Below, piece by piece: positions 50,702-58,140 of a DNA stretch of 64,000 bases (its first letter is position 1; every line of letters starts with the position of its first letter). This DNA is from an uncultured Flavobacteriales bacterium. Its GTDB lineage: Bacteria > Bacteroidota > Bacteroidia > Flavobacteriales > Schleiferiaceae. The translations under genes and the position numbers were made by a program. Under the pieces are notes generated by a model, which saw only the letters and a list, made by a program, of their open reading frames with translations, was not told the DNA's origin and did not search any database. The DNA lies in NCBI GenBank assembly GCA_913055685.1, contig CAJXKC010000001.1, positions 1,478,459-1,542,458 of the forward strand. The letters are read 5' to 3'.

Positions 50702-51433
50702 TTATTTTATGGGGAGGTATAATTTCATCTCCCCAATCTCTAATGCGTCTAAATGTCCCATTTTACTTTCGTCTTTTGTGATCAAATGCATGTGTAAAAA
50801 TGAGTCATGATGCGTAAAAATACCTTGATGTTCGGTGGAGAAGAAGCCAATAATTTCAACATCTTCATCTTCAATGCTGTAATTAGTCTGTCCCTGATGA
50901 GCCTCAGCTGGGGAAGATACTTTCGATCCTGCGGGTAAATTCTGAATATGAATAAGCGCACTCGAAACTTGTCCAATTAGCTTAAAAGCGAAAGGTCTTT
51001 TAAAATCCTTGCTGGCCTCATCGATGAATTTTTCCAAGTCCTGGTTGTTCTTAATGCCTTCGGCTATTTCAAGCTCCTCCCATTCCTTGATGTTTCCATA
51101 AACTAAAAAAGGTGCGGATGCTTTAAAGGTTTTCTCAACCTGCATGGTCGAATCGGAAGTCACCCTTGATACATAGCTCTTACCCTTATTAATCAGCAAT
51201 TCACCCCGTAAATAGCTTAAGGGGCCAAGACCATAAAGGCCACTTTTATCCGCAATGGTGTCTAGTTCAATGCTACCGCCTAATTCGCCCTTCCACATTA
51301 CATTTTTCATTGCCCCCACAATCTTAATGTCCGGATAGGTCTCTGCTTCTTCTTGGCGCTTTTCATTCGATCTTGAATGGCAACTTATTAGCCCTAGGGT
51401 CAAAAGTCCGAATGCTAAGGATTTAATGTTCAT
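50702..51433 (-). CDS. Acetolactate decarboxylase-like lipoprotein
   Basis: 243 residues with a lipobox (LISCHS, Cys18). The zinc site of alpha-acetolactate decarboxylase is clear: HMH followed after ten residues by His in the block from FLHMHLITKD to MGHLD, preceded by GIFTHHDSF. The usual enzyme converts acetolactate to acetoin in the cytoplasm and lacks a signal peptide, but exported forms are known. No acetolactate synthase gene is nearby. The gene lies at the end of the co-oriented 50.7-55.2 kb group. Confidence 0.82.
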   Translation of the reverse strand: MNIKSLAFGLLTLGLISCHSRSNEKRQEEAETYPDIKIVGAMKNVMWKGELGGSIELDTIADKSGLYGLGPLSYLRGELLINKGKSYVSRVTSDSTMQVEKTFKASAPFLVYGNIKEWEELEIAEGIKNNQDLEKFIDEASKDFKRPFAFKLIGQVSSALIHIQNLPAGSKVSSPAEAHQGQTNYSIEDEDVEIIGFFSTEHQGIFTHHDSFLHMHLITKDESKMGHLDALEIGEMKLYLPIK

Positions 51434-51639
51434 CTATGTTATTTAATGTATTTTATTACCCCTCCGATGAAGCTAGGCAAATTCAATTTCCTCTTCGGTT
51501 TCAATTTGTCCGAGGATGAAATCCGCTTCTTCCTCCGAATAGCTTCTAAGATTATGCTTGATTTTTAATGTGGGTCAAATATTCAAATAATGCTTTGCTG
51601 TCTAACAGAGGCCGGTGAACAAGGAAGTTTTATACCGCC

Positions 51640-52575
51640 TTACTTGATTGCAATTTTTTGATTTCGATAATCAATAATTACCGTGCTGTTCAAGAAATAG
51701 GCGTTCCCAGTGATGCCCCAAATGCCCATCTGTTTAAAACCGGCATCGAATTGAGGGTTATCTACATAGTAGACCAGTGTTGGTGGAAGTGCCTTGCCGC
51801 CAAGTTTTACATCGGCTCTTATCTTACTACCATAAACGGGAATTTCTGCTCCCCAGCTATTTACGCTTAGTGAATCCACTACTTCGCCATCCGTTACTGC
51901 CACGGCCTTATTCTTCGTGGTTAAAAGGGCAAACATGCTCGACCCGGTATCGAACATAAGCATCTCATTACTATCCTTTATTTCAAAGGGAATCAGTATC
52001 CGTCCCCCCTCCAAGACTAAGTCTTGGAAGTTTAAATTCGTATACTCCTTCGGTAATTCCTCCGCAAGACAAATACGTTGGTTTGGATAGTCAATCACCA
52101 ATATTTTGTCCTGAAAAATATCCGGAGCTAAGGTACCGATGTGTTTCACCGAATTCGTTTTTACAGAATCCGTAGAAATCGGAGTTCCATATTCTTTAAA
52201 AAGTCCGATGTCTACATGCTTAAACTCTAAGTCCCCCATTTTTAGAGACATATCCCTGAAGATTGGGTTTTTCTGATTCTGGATAAGGAAAGTCTTACTT
52301 GAGTCTAACTTTTCTTGCAGTGATGGGTAGACTTCCATATAGGCTTGGAGTGAATTGCCATATAAATTGGTTTTTACTGCACCGAGATCCAACTGCATGG
52401 TAAAATCATGCGGCAATCCATCAACGTTTACGGCGACATTAATGGACAGTTTCGGATGATAGCGACCTGATATAGAGTCTCCCTCCCAAGTGAAATCAAA
52501 GCAGCCGTAGTCCTGACTCAAGGCAAGGCTTGATGATAATAGGACAAAGAATAAAGAGATCGTAATTTTCTTCAT
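51640..52575 (-). CDS. Secreted aspartyl protease-like protein
   Basis: 311 residues, signal peptide (ends ALSQDY). Two retropepsin/pepsin-type elements are visible: MQLDLGAVKTN (DxG form DLG) and LMFDTGSSMFALL (DTGSS), followed by a C-terminal half with WGITGNAYFLNSTVIIDY, which is the usual hydrophobic-hydrophobic-Gly signature region. The first Asp-Leu-Gly is unusual for Asp-Thr/Ser-Gly, so activity is uncertain. Its end is followed by a gap of about 200 bp without a recognised gene. Confidence 0.72.
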   Translation of the reverse strand: MKKITISLFFVLLSSSLALSQDYGCFDFTWEGDSISGRYHPKLSINVAVNVDGLPHDFTMQLDLGAVKTNLYGNSLQAYMEVYPSLQEKLDSSKTFLIQNQKNPIFRDMSLKMGDLEFKHVDIGLFKEYGTPISTDSVKTNSVKHIGTLAPDIFQDKILVIDYPNQRICLAEELPKEYTNLNFQDLVLEGGRILIPFEIKDSNEMLMFDTGSSMFALLTTKNKAVAVTDGEVVDSLSVNSWGAEIPVYGSKIRADVKLGGKALPPTLVYYVDNPQFDAGFKQMGIWGITGNAYFLNSTVIIDYRNQKIAIK

Positions 52576-52677
52576 GTCGTGTATTTAATGCGCTGGAACC
52601 GCCCCAGGTAATTCCTTAAAGCTTTGTGCCCTCCACCTTAGCAAAGCTAGGGCGAGAAACAACCAAGATTAATTAAG

Positions 52678-52723
52678 GGTTTTCAATATCGGGAACAATG
52701 GGAGAGGAGGCAAGCCTTTATTT
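52678..52723. repeat. Intergenic repeat copy D (partial), overlapping the stop codon of the upstream gene
   Basis: Contains GGTTTTCAATATCGGGAACA, shared (with one extra C) with copy C at 54243, and CCTTTATTT shared with copies A and C. On the minus strand it starts at the TAA of the 52718-53143 gene. Confidence 0.65.
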
Positions 52724-53143
52724 TTCTCGTAAGAATTTCTCGAGGTCTTGTTCTTCTAAAACTTGCCTAAAGCATTGCGCATCGTAAAAGTGATATGCTT
52801 CAATTTCTAAAGGATAGATCATCAGGTCTGGTTTTGAGTCGTCTTGGAAATCTTTTGATTTAACAAATCCTACTTCGCCTTTCGTATTCATCACTAAATA
52901 ACAGAATTCATAGGTAGCTGTCCCATTACTCCTTGGACTTAGCCACACTATTTCAACTTTGTCCAGCCGTTTAATAGTTTGGAGAAATTTGTCGCTATCG
53001 GTATTGCCAAAATCAATCGAAAGATATTCTTCGCACTTTTTAAGCTTAGCGTGCCCTTTAAACATCTCTTTTTCTTGATCATAGTCAAGGATTAGTGAAA
53101 GAAGGCCAAGAGTTATTGATAATAGGATTTTCACAGCTGTCAT
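52718..53143 (-). CDS. Small exported protein of unknown function
   Basis: 141 residues from the ATG at 53143 (an upstream TTG at 53158 lies inside repeat copy A and is less likely). N-terminal hydrophobic helix (VKILLSITLGLLSLIL), probably a signal peptide or anchor. The rest is a compact charged domain with three cysteines (KCEEYLS, EFCYLV, QCFRQVL). No family recognised. Flanked on both sides by members of the same repeat family. Confidence 0.55.
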   Translation of the reverse strand: MTAVKILLSITLGLLSLILDYDQEKEMFKGHAKLKKCEEYLSIDFGNTDSDKFLQTIKRLDKVEIVWLSPRSNGTATYEFCYLVMNTKGEVGFVKSKDFQDDSKPDLMIYPLEIEAYHFYDAQCFRQVLEEQDLEKFLREK

Positions 53144-53158
53144 TTTAATTGGTTTCAA

Positions 53159-53221
53159 TGGTATGTGTATGGTGCGTATCCGGCAGGGCCTTTATTTGCT
53201 GTAGCCATTGTTAGCTGGTGC
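53159..53221. repeat. Intergenic palindromic repeat copy A
   Basis: Minus strand begins CTAACAATGGCTA and ends CCATTGAAACC, with CAATGG/CCATTG arms. It shares GCAAATAAAGG with copy C and CGCACCATA plus GCCCTG with copy B. It fills the whole gap between the T9SS gene at 53225 and the small gene at 53143. Confidence 0.65.
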
Positions 53222-53224
53222 TTT

Positions 53225-54145
53225 TTATTCCTTTATCAGCTTCCTAAGCCCAAGCATCCTATTTCCTTTTTGCACCCGAAGTACATAGAGTCCGCGCTTA
53301 AGCTCGCCTAGGTCTAATTTGAGCTTTGCACCGTAAGCATTTTGGGATACTGCGACTTGTCCATTAAGATTTAAGAGCTCAATCTGGTAATGCGCGGCTT
53401 TGTCGAAATGAATATCCAAAAAATCTACCACCGGATTGGGGAATAGCTCAATACGTTCTAAAGTACTTAGCTCTTTTAAACCGACTCCACTTGAAACTTG
53501 ATTGCAAGAGTCGGCTAAGCCACTGGAGTAAAAGCCGAAGCTGCCGTCCTGGTAACAGCGAATGCCATTACTATAATTTGCATCGCAAGCCGTAGTGGAC
53601 AAGGGATCCCAATTGAACATATATTCAATATCCCCGAGTTTTTCAATTATGGTCGAATGGTAAGTACGTGGTTGATTTTCATCATCCTTGAGGTAGGTAA
53701 CATGCATAACCTTCAAAGTCTGGCCATTAATTTGAGTGCTGGAAATGGAGTCGACCGTAATAGTTAAGGTGTCAATATCCATTGATTCATCTCGAGTTTC
53801 AATGATCCAGGAGCTGTTGGTACTGGCGTTAAAGTCATACAATATTTGAAACCTATTAAATGTGGTATCCAAGAAAAAAACGGTGTCGTTTCGGCTAAAG
53901 AGGTATTCATTATCAGGCCTATCGTTGCAGAAGAGCTTATGCCTTTTGGTGATTTTACGGCAGGTTTCGCCTAGGATTAAAGTGTCCTTCACCGATTGCA
54001 GTTTTATATAATCGGTGTCGCCAGAGAAACGAAACAGTTCTTCATAATGCCATTCTGCACCAATAGGAGCAAAGTCTTGTCCTTTTATTGTGATCACGGA
54101 CATTAGTAGGATAAGAATAATAGAAAGCTTGCGAATAGGATTCAT
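53225..54145 (-). CDS. T9SS type A sorting-domain secreted protein
   Basis: 306 residues. Signal peptide (ends TIKGQDF), a beta-rich central part beginning APIGAEWHYEE (a block seen in many small T9SS substrates), four cysteines in CNDRPDN, ACDANYSNGIRCY and DSCNQ, and a T9SS type A sorting domain (RIELFPNPVVDFLDIHF, ending GLRKLIKE). Function unknown. It stands alone between two copies of the intergenic repeat. Confidence 0.8.
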   Translation of the reverse strand: MNPIRKLSIILILLMSVITIKGQDFAPIGAEWHYEELFRFSGDTDYIKLQSVKDTLILGETCRKITKRHKLFCNDRPDNEYLFSRNDTVFFLDTTFNRFQILYDFNASTNSSWIIETRDESMDIDTLTITVDSISSTQINGQTLKVMHVTYLKDDENQPRTYHSTIIEKLGDIEYMFNWDPLSTTACDANYSNGIRCYQDGSFGFYSSGLADSCNQVSSGVGLKELSTLERIELFPNPVVDFLDIHFDKAAHYQIELLNLNGQVAVSQNAYGAKLKLDLGELKRGLYVLRVQKGNRMLGLRKLIKE

Positions 54146-54242
54146 ATTGAGGTTTTTGGTTAATACCCGCTAAGGGGCCTAGCTGGGCAATAATAGGCCT
54201 TGCGAAGTCGGTTTCGCTCTATTTCGGTGAAACGAAGCTAAA

Positions 54243-54308
54243 GGTTTTCCAATATCGGGAACAATGGTGGAAGCAACAAACCTTTATTTGCTATTGCCAC
54301 TGTTGGGC
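54243..54308. repeat. Intergenic repeat copy C
   Basis: Minus strand starts GCCCAACAGTGGCAATAGC, shares GCAAATAAAGG with copy A and CATTGTTCCCGATATTG with copy D. On the plus strand it ends GTTGGGC, which happens to fit the integron core-site pattern GTTRRRY. It begins 8 bp after the higA stop codon. Confidence 0.6.
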
Positions 54309-54316
54309 ACTGGCTT

Positions 54317-54673
54317 TTAATAATCTTGAATCAGGACTTCTGTTGGAATCCTTAGCGCAGTATTTAGCTTTCTAATCATTTCTAAGCTTAGCTTTCTTTT
54401 TTTATTCAAAATCTCACTGACCCGACTTTTGAAGCCCACGATTTCGGCTAAATCTTTTTGCTTTAAACCCATTTGATCCATTCTAAATTTAATGGCTTCA
54501 ATGGGGTCAGGTAAATCAATAGGGAAGTGTTCTTTCTCGTATTGATCGATTAGAATGGAAAGAATTTCTAACTCATCACCGTTATTGCTACCTGGTTTAG
54601 AATCAAAAATCTTTTCTAATCTCGTCAATGCTTCTTGATAGTCCTTTTCTGTTCTAATTACTTTTAGTTTCAT
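54317..54673 (-). CDS. higA: HigA-type antitoxin, XRE family
   Basis: 118 residues from the ATG at 54673. The N-terminal half (YQEALTRLEKIFDS) is the toxin-binding helix region of HigA antitoxins, and the C-terminal half has a helix-turn-helix (LKQKDLAEIVGFKSRVSEIL) followed by LSLEMIRKLNTALRIP. It should neutralise HigB and repress the operon. The start is 1 nt after the higB stop, so translation is coupled. A perfect 17-bp palindrome in the promoter is the likely operator. Confidence 0.9.
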   Translation of the reverse strand: MKLKVIRTEKDYQEALTRLEKIFDSKPGSNNGDELEILSILIDQYEKEHFPIDLPDPIEAIKFRMDQMGLKQKDLAEIVGFKSRVSEILNKKRKLSLEMIRKLNTALRIPTEVLIQDY

Positions 54674-54674
54674 A

Positions 54675-54968
54675 TCAAATTTTGTCTGCGTCAATCTTAT
54701 CGTATTCGGCATGTGTTCCAATGAACCTAATCCAACATATTTGGAAATCAAAATTGAATTTTACGATTAACCGGTAGTTGTTTCCTTTAATGTTAAAGAC
54801 AATTCTGTTATCCTTTAAAATACTCGCACCTGGATATTCCAGCTTTAGTTCATTAAAGGATTGCCAGTTGGCTTTTTCTGCTTCTCGGTACCATGCCTTT
54901 AATGCTTGTTCACTATCGGCATGTTTTTCCCAAAAAAAGCGAAGGGTACTTTTTGCAATTACTCTCAA
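54675..54968 (-). CDS. higB: HigB-type toxin (RelE superfamily mRNA interferase)
   Basis: 97 residues from a TTG at 54968. HigB family blocks are complete: RVIAKSTLRFFWEKHADSEQ at the N terminus, ILKDNRIVFNIKGNNYRL in the middle and the C-terminal IRFIGTHAEYDKIDA. The TTG is chosen because family members begin MRVI; an in-frame ATG at 55004 would add 12 residues and lie inside the promoter. The toxin cleaves mRNA at the ribosome. It precedes its antitoxin, as is normal for HigBA. Confidence 0.9.
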   Translation of the reverse strand: MRVIAKSTLRFFWEKHADSEQALKAWYREAEKANWQSFNELKLEYPGASILKDNRIVFNIKGNNYRLIVKFNFDFQICWIRFIGTHAEYDKIDADKI

Positions 54969-54982
54969 ATGCAGGGTTTTGA

Positions 54983-55013
54983 CAAAATTATGAAAAGTTA
55001 CCAAAATGGTAAC
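54983..55013 (-). promoter_or_regulatory. higBA promoter with palindromic operator
   Basis: On the minus strand: TTG (complement of 55013-55015), a perfect 7-3-7 palindrome GTTACCA-TTT-TGGTAAC (complement of 54997-55013) and the -7 box TAATTTTG (complement of 54983-54990), 14 nt before the TTG start. The palindrome occupies the spacer between -33 and -7, the expected position for autorepression. Confidence 0.7.
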
Positions 55014-55041
55014 AATTTGGGTCTAGTTTCTTTTTGCTTGT

Positions 55042-55098
55042 ACCCAACGGTTTGGCTATGGTGCGTGTCCCACAGGGCATGCACTATAGCTGTTGTTA
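55042..55098. repeat. Intergenic palindromic repeat copy B
   Basis: Plus strand ACCCAACGG...GGCTATGGTGCGTG pairs with CATGCACTATAGCTGTTG. It shares CGCACCATA and GCCCTG (minus strand) with copy A. On the minus strand it starts at the TAA of an upstream reading-frame remnant and ends 29 bp before the higBA operator. Confidence 0.65.
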
Positions 55099-55242
55099 CA
55101 TGGCGTTTTTCCTATCAACTTCAAAGGCATTATCTAAAAGCATTAACCAAGGATGGCCTTTACCACTGGTCTTCAGTTTAAGCAAAGCTTGATGAATGGG
55201 AGGGCCGAAACGAATGGCAGCTTGTTTCCCTTGTCGGTCGCT
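55096..55242 (-). pseudogene. Probable remnant (3' end) of a protein-coding gene
   Basis: An open frame of 48 codons without an initiation codon, after a TAG at 55243-55245. The predicted peptide (KQAAIRFGPPIHQALLKLK, then GKGHPWLMLLDNAFEVDRKN) has a natural amino-acid composition and codon use like neighbouring genes, and its stop codon overlaps repeat copy B, as gene ends do elsewhere in this cluster. I recognise no family. Upstream to 55515 there is no continuous frame, consistent with decay. Confidence 0.35.
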
Positions 55243-55515
55243 CTACAGCTGGGACTGAGTTATCTTTAAGCAATTGGTAGCTGTATTAAGCCGAGCTTAT
55301 CATGCTCCTAAAACCTTAAGGGCTTTGCAAATTAGGAGTGAGGATGGTCTCCACTCATGGGCCTTAGGGCCTCCCTTAATGCCACGAAGGCCTACTTTCC
55401 AGAGAAGGCTTTCTACCAAGCAGGCTACCCATGTTATCCTAAGCGGGCTTTAGGGGCCCAAACTCGCTCTGGCTAGGCATCATAGACCGGCGAAGACTTG
55501 GTAAATTGGGTGTCA
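55243..55515. other. Non-coding or decayed stretch before the 22-bp array
   Basis: No convincing gene on either strand. Short GC-rich strings such as AGGGCTTTGC and TTAGGGGCCC occur. It may be the decayed 5' part of the gene remnant at 55096-55242. Confidence 0.4.
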
Positions 55516-56130
55516 GACCTTGTCCGGTGCTAGTGCGGACCTTATCCTTTGGCGCTCAGACTTCATCCTATTGGCTCTTCGATTCCATCCTATCACCTAT
55601 CTGACTTTCCCCCTTTGCTTGTTTGACCTTTACTCATCGCCTGTTTGACTTTCCCCCATAGCCTGTCTGACCTTTCCCCATGACCTGTTCGACCTTTCCC
55701 CATGACCTGTTCGACCTTTCCCCATAGCCTGTCTGACCTTTCCCCATGACCTGTTTGACCTTTCCCCATAGCCAGTTCGACCTTTCCCCATGACGAGTAT
55801 GACCTTTTCCCATCGCCTATCTGCCTTTCCCCCATCATCGGTCTGATCCTTCCTCATAAGCTGTTCGACCTTTTCCTATCGTCTTTCTGACTTTCTCCCA
55901 TAGCCTGTTCGATGGTTTCCCATTAGCTGTTCGACCATTTCCCAAAGCCTTTCTGACCTTTACCCATGGGATGCTCGACCTTTCCTCATCGCCTATCTGA
56001 CTTTCCCTCATCGCCTGGCCGACTTTCTCTCCTGGCCTGTCTGACCTTTCCTCATCACCTTTCCGACCTTCCCTCATTAGCTGTTCGACCATTCCCCATA
56101 AGCTATTCGACCTTTCCTCATGCACGTGAG
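55516..56130. repeat. Array of 28 degenerate 22-bp tandem units
   Basis: Typical unit (plus strand): CCTGTTCGACCTTTCCCCATGA. I located the GAC (or variant) of every unit from 55516 to 56109: 26 of 27 intervals are exactly 22 bp and one (55538 to 55559) is 21 bp, although unit sequences differ widely. The middle units (55669-55801) are nearly identical. A 22-bp unit does not preserve reading frame, but it has no stop in any of the three minus-strand frames, so overlapping minus-strand open frames arise automatically. The array ends at a TTCCTCA/TGAGGAA hairpin (56114-56133), 30 bp before the promoter of the DUF3817 gene. Confidence 0.88.
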
Positions 56131-56163
56131 GAAGGCTTCCTAGGGGGGAACCGACCTTTAGCT

Positions 56164-56171
56164 TATCTTCG
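56164..56171 (+). promoter_or_regulatory. -7 promoter box TATCTTCG of the DUF3817 gene
   Basis: TAnnTTYG match 23 nt upstream of the ATG at 56195 and about 35 bp downstream of the 22-bp array. Confidence 0.5.
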
Positions 56172-56194
56172 CTCACCTAAAGAAAACCCTAGCT

Positions 56195-56476
56195 ATGAAA
56201 GGACTGCGGCTACTAGCCCTGCTCGAAGGTATATCCTTGATTCTATTACTTTTTATTGCTATGCCCCTAAAATATGGCTTCAACTGGCCCCTCGGGGTAG
56301 AAGTGATTGGCATGGCCCATGGTTTGCTCTTTATCGCCTATGTTTTGGCTTTAGCCTTGGTAGGCTTGCCTGCTAAATGGTCCTTAAAGGTTTTGGCGAT
56401 TTGCTTTGTAGCCGCCTTTGTGCCCTTTGGGACTTTTTATGTGGATGGAAAATTCCTAAAGCCTAGAACAAATTAG
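56195..56476 (+). CDS. DUF3817 family membrane protein
   Basis: 93 residues with three predicted membrane helices. The start LLALLEGISLILLLFIAMPLKY and the VEVIGMAHGLLFIAYV block match DUF3817, a small integral membrane family of unknown function. The last 14 bp overlap the convergent CPBP protease gene. The 22-bp array lies directly upstream of its promoter. Confidence 0.85.
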   Translation: MKGLRLLALLEGISLILLLFIAMPLKYGFNWPLGVEVIGMAHGLLFIAYVLALALVGLPAKWSLKVLAICFVAAFVPFGTFYVDGKFLKPRTN

Positions 56477-57218
56477 TTCTATTGATTCTAAAAACTTCCC
56501 TTCGCTTTGCCATTCGAATCGTAAGAATTACCGATAAGGCAATAGTGATAATGCGGAAAATATTGCTAGATAAGCCTCCCAGAGCATTGTCGCTTACATT
56601 AAAAAGTGTCCAGGATAAATTCATAAAGACATGCAGAAAGATGGGCAGCCATAAGTTGTTTTCCCATTCAATGTACAACCAGGCGAACCAAGCCGAGGCA
56701 ATGAAGGTGACGAAAAAGAGGCCGATTAATACCGGGATACTGGATCCTTGATACAAATGATTGAGGCCAAAAATTACCGCCCCTAGCGCCGAAGCAGGAA
56801 TAAAACCCCAGCCTAATTTTCGAAACAATAGACCAAAGAGGAAGGCGCGAAAGAGCAGTTCCTCCATAAATCCAGCAAATAGGGTTTTGTGAAGCAGGCG
56901 CGAAAGCTTCAGCTCCGCATCTACCTCGCCCATTAAGGCCGAACTAATGAGCATGGGGCTAACCAATGCCAGGCTTAGCAGCAGTCCCCTTAAAAAACCT
57001 TTTTTCAGTCCTAATACCTCTAATAACTTCGGGAATCCAAAGAGCAAGCCAGTGCAAAGTACAATCGGTAATAACCACCAGGCATAGGCATAAAAAATTT
57101 GTAACCAGGCCGAATCAAAAGATACGGTGAACCACTTAGCGAAACTCCTTTTACCATATACCGCGATAAGGAAGACTAAAATGATTAGGCTGGAGGGAAG
57201 GATTTTTGCTTTATTCAT
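56463..57218 (-). CDS. CPBP family intramembrane glutamic endopeptidase
   Basis: 251 residues with about eight membrane helices. The CPBP (Abi/Rce1) motifs are present: EELLFRAFLFG (catalytic Glu-Glu and Arg), FGLNHLYQG (Asn-His) and LHVFMNLSW (His and Asn). Relatives process prenylated or small peptides or protect against self-made bacteriocins; here no bacteriocin gene is visible. Single gene. Confidence 0.9.
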   Translation of the reverse strand: MNKAKILPSSLIILVFLIAVYGKRSFAKWFTVSFDSAWLQIFYAYAWWLLPIVLCTGLLFGFPKLLEVLGLKKGFLRGLLLSLALVSPMLISSALMGEVDAELKLSRLLHKTLFAGFMEELLFRAFLFGLLFRKLGWGFIPASALGAVIFGLNHLYQGSSIPVLIGLFFVTFIASAWFAWLYIEWENNLWLPIFLHVFMNLSWTLFNVSDNALGGLSSNIFRIITIALSVILTIRMAKRREVFRINRTNLF

Positions 57219-57262
57219 GGCTTAATTTATGGGTCTTCGGCAATCAATAAATGCATTAATTC

Positions 57263-58051
57263 TTATTTCGATGCCTCCCCTTGGCAAGCTCCCTCCAAAA
57301 TTTGCAGCTTAAAGCTTGGACTGGATGCATAATCGGGGTCTTCCTTCATCAGCTTAAGCTTTAGCCAGGCGTATTGCTCGCCGGCTGAAGTGGTCTTTCT
57401 AAATAACCAATAATGCTCCTGGCTAAATTGAGCATAGTATAAATTGTAAATCTCATGGCAAAACCGGTCCGTCATATTATTATAATCCCAGTCTTCGTCT
57501 AAATAGTAAAGGGATAATTCTCGGTCTTCACTATTGTTGCTAAAGAAAGTCCAATCGCTCGCCGAACAAGTATCGCCTTGCATATAGCGCAGGGGGACGG
57601 CATAGTTTCGAGAGCCGGCAGCACGATCTGTGCTTCCCGTGCAAGGATCGTAATTCCAATTGTCGCTGTAAAGCCTGCGTTTGCACCAGCGGTCGGGACT
57701 GTCCAAACATTCCCGTAAAGGCACTTGATGATCGGTCTTAGCCATAGCCCATTGGTTGCCTAGAACCTGCACCTTAATCCATTTACGATGGGTGCCTCGG
57801 TAAGCCCCTTGGCCATTCGCTTCAATTGAAAAGTCAGCTTCCCCATCGCCATCCAAATCAATTTGATGCGTCATAGGACCCAAATTTGCATTTAGGGTAT
57901 AAATTGTGGTATCTCCGTCAAAGTGATAATCATAGCTATCGTAATGACCTATCCTAAAGCTTTGGTCATTATTGCCAACAGGCGATGCTTCTTCCTTTTT
58001 GCAGGAAAGTAAACCAATGGCGCAGCAGAAGACAAGCAGGGTTTTCTTCAT
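57263..58051 (-). CDS. Hypothetical lipoprotein
   Basis: 262 residues from the ATG at 58051, chosen because a typical lipoprotein signal (MKKTLLVFCCAIGLLSCKKE, Cys17) starts there and a TATCTTAG box ends 4 nt upstream. The mature part contains IDLDGDGEADFSIEANG, a calcium-binding-like DxDGDGxxD loop, and several cysteines. No enzyme motif is seen. A second lipoprotein with a nearly identical leader lies upstream, so both may derive from one duplication. Confidence 0.65.
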   Translation of the reverse strand: MKKTLLVFCCAIGLLSCKKEEASPVGNNDQSFRIGHYDSYDYHFDGDTTIYTLNANLGPMTHQIDLDGDGEADFSIEANGQGAYRGTHRKWIKVQVLGNQWAMAKTDHQVPLRECLDSPDRWCKRRLYSDNWNYDPCTGSTDRAAGSRNYAVPLRYMQGDTCSASDWTFFSNNSEDRELSLYYLDEDWDYNNMTDRFCHEIYNLYYAQFSQEHYWLFRKTTSAGEQYAWLKLKLMKEDPDYASSPSFKLQILEGACQGEASK

Positions 58052-58055
58052 CCCT

Positions 58056-58063
58056 CTAAGATA
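58056..58063 (-). promoter_or_regulatory. Candidate -7 box TATCTTAG, 4 nt before the lipoprotein start
   Basis: Minus strand. Differs from TAnnTTTG at position 7. It supports the start at 58051. Confidence 0.4.
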
Positions 58064-58140
58064 CCATTTCAAAATAATTCAGAGACGCTTAGCTGGCTAT
58101 CCCAGCTATCCGCGCAAAAAGGCTTGGCAGCCTAGGAGCT

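Noticed and set aside
51476..51574. Short minus-strand frame with SYSEEEADFILGQIETEEE
   Set aside because: Only 33 codons, no start codon, no neighbouring partner. It may be a gene remnant, but support is too weak to list.
54969..55004. ATG at 55004 as the higB start
   Set aside because: It would put translation start inside the operator, upstream of the -7 box; family members start at the residue encoded by the TTG at 54968.
54243..55098. True integron attC sites
   Set aside because: Only some ends satisfy RYYYAAC or GTTRRRY, arms are imperfect and no integrase is visible, so attC is kept as a hypothesis, not a feature.
55516..56130. CRISPR array
   Set aside because: There are no unique spacers between invariant repeats. 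Every position belongs to a 22-bp unit and no cas genes are near.
55593..56176. Overlapping minus-strand open frames encoding WGKVEQ / MGKGRTGHGERS repeats
   Set aside because: They are a by-product of a 22-bp unit that has no stop in any of three frames. The unit length breaks coding frame, frames end arbitrarily, and no promoter or start is convincing.
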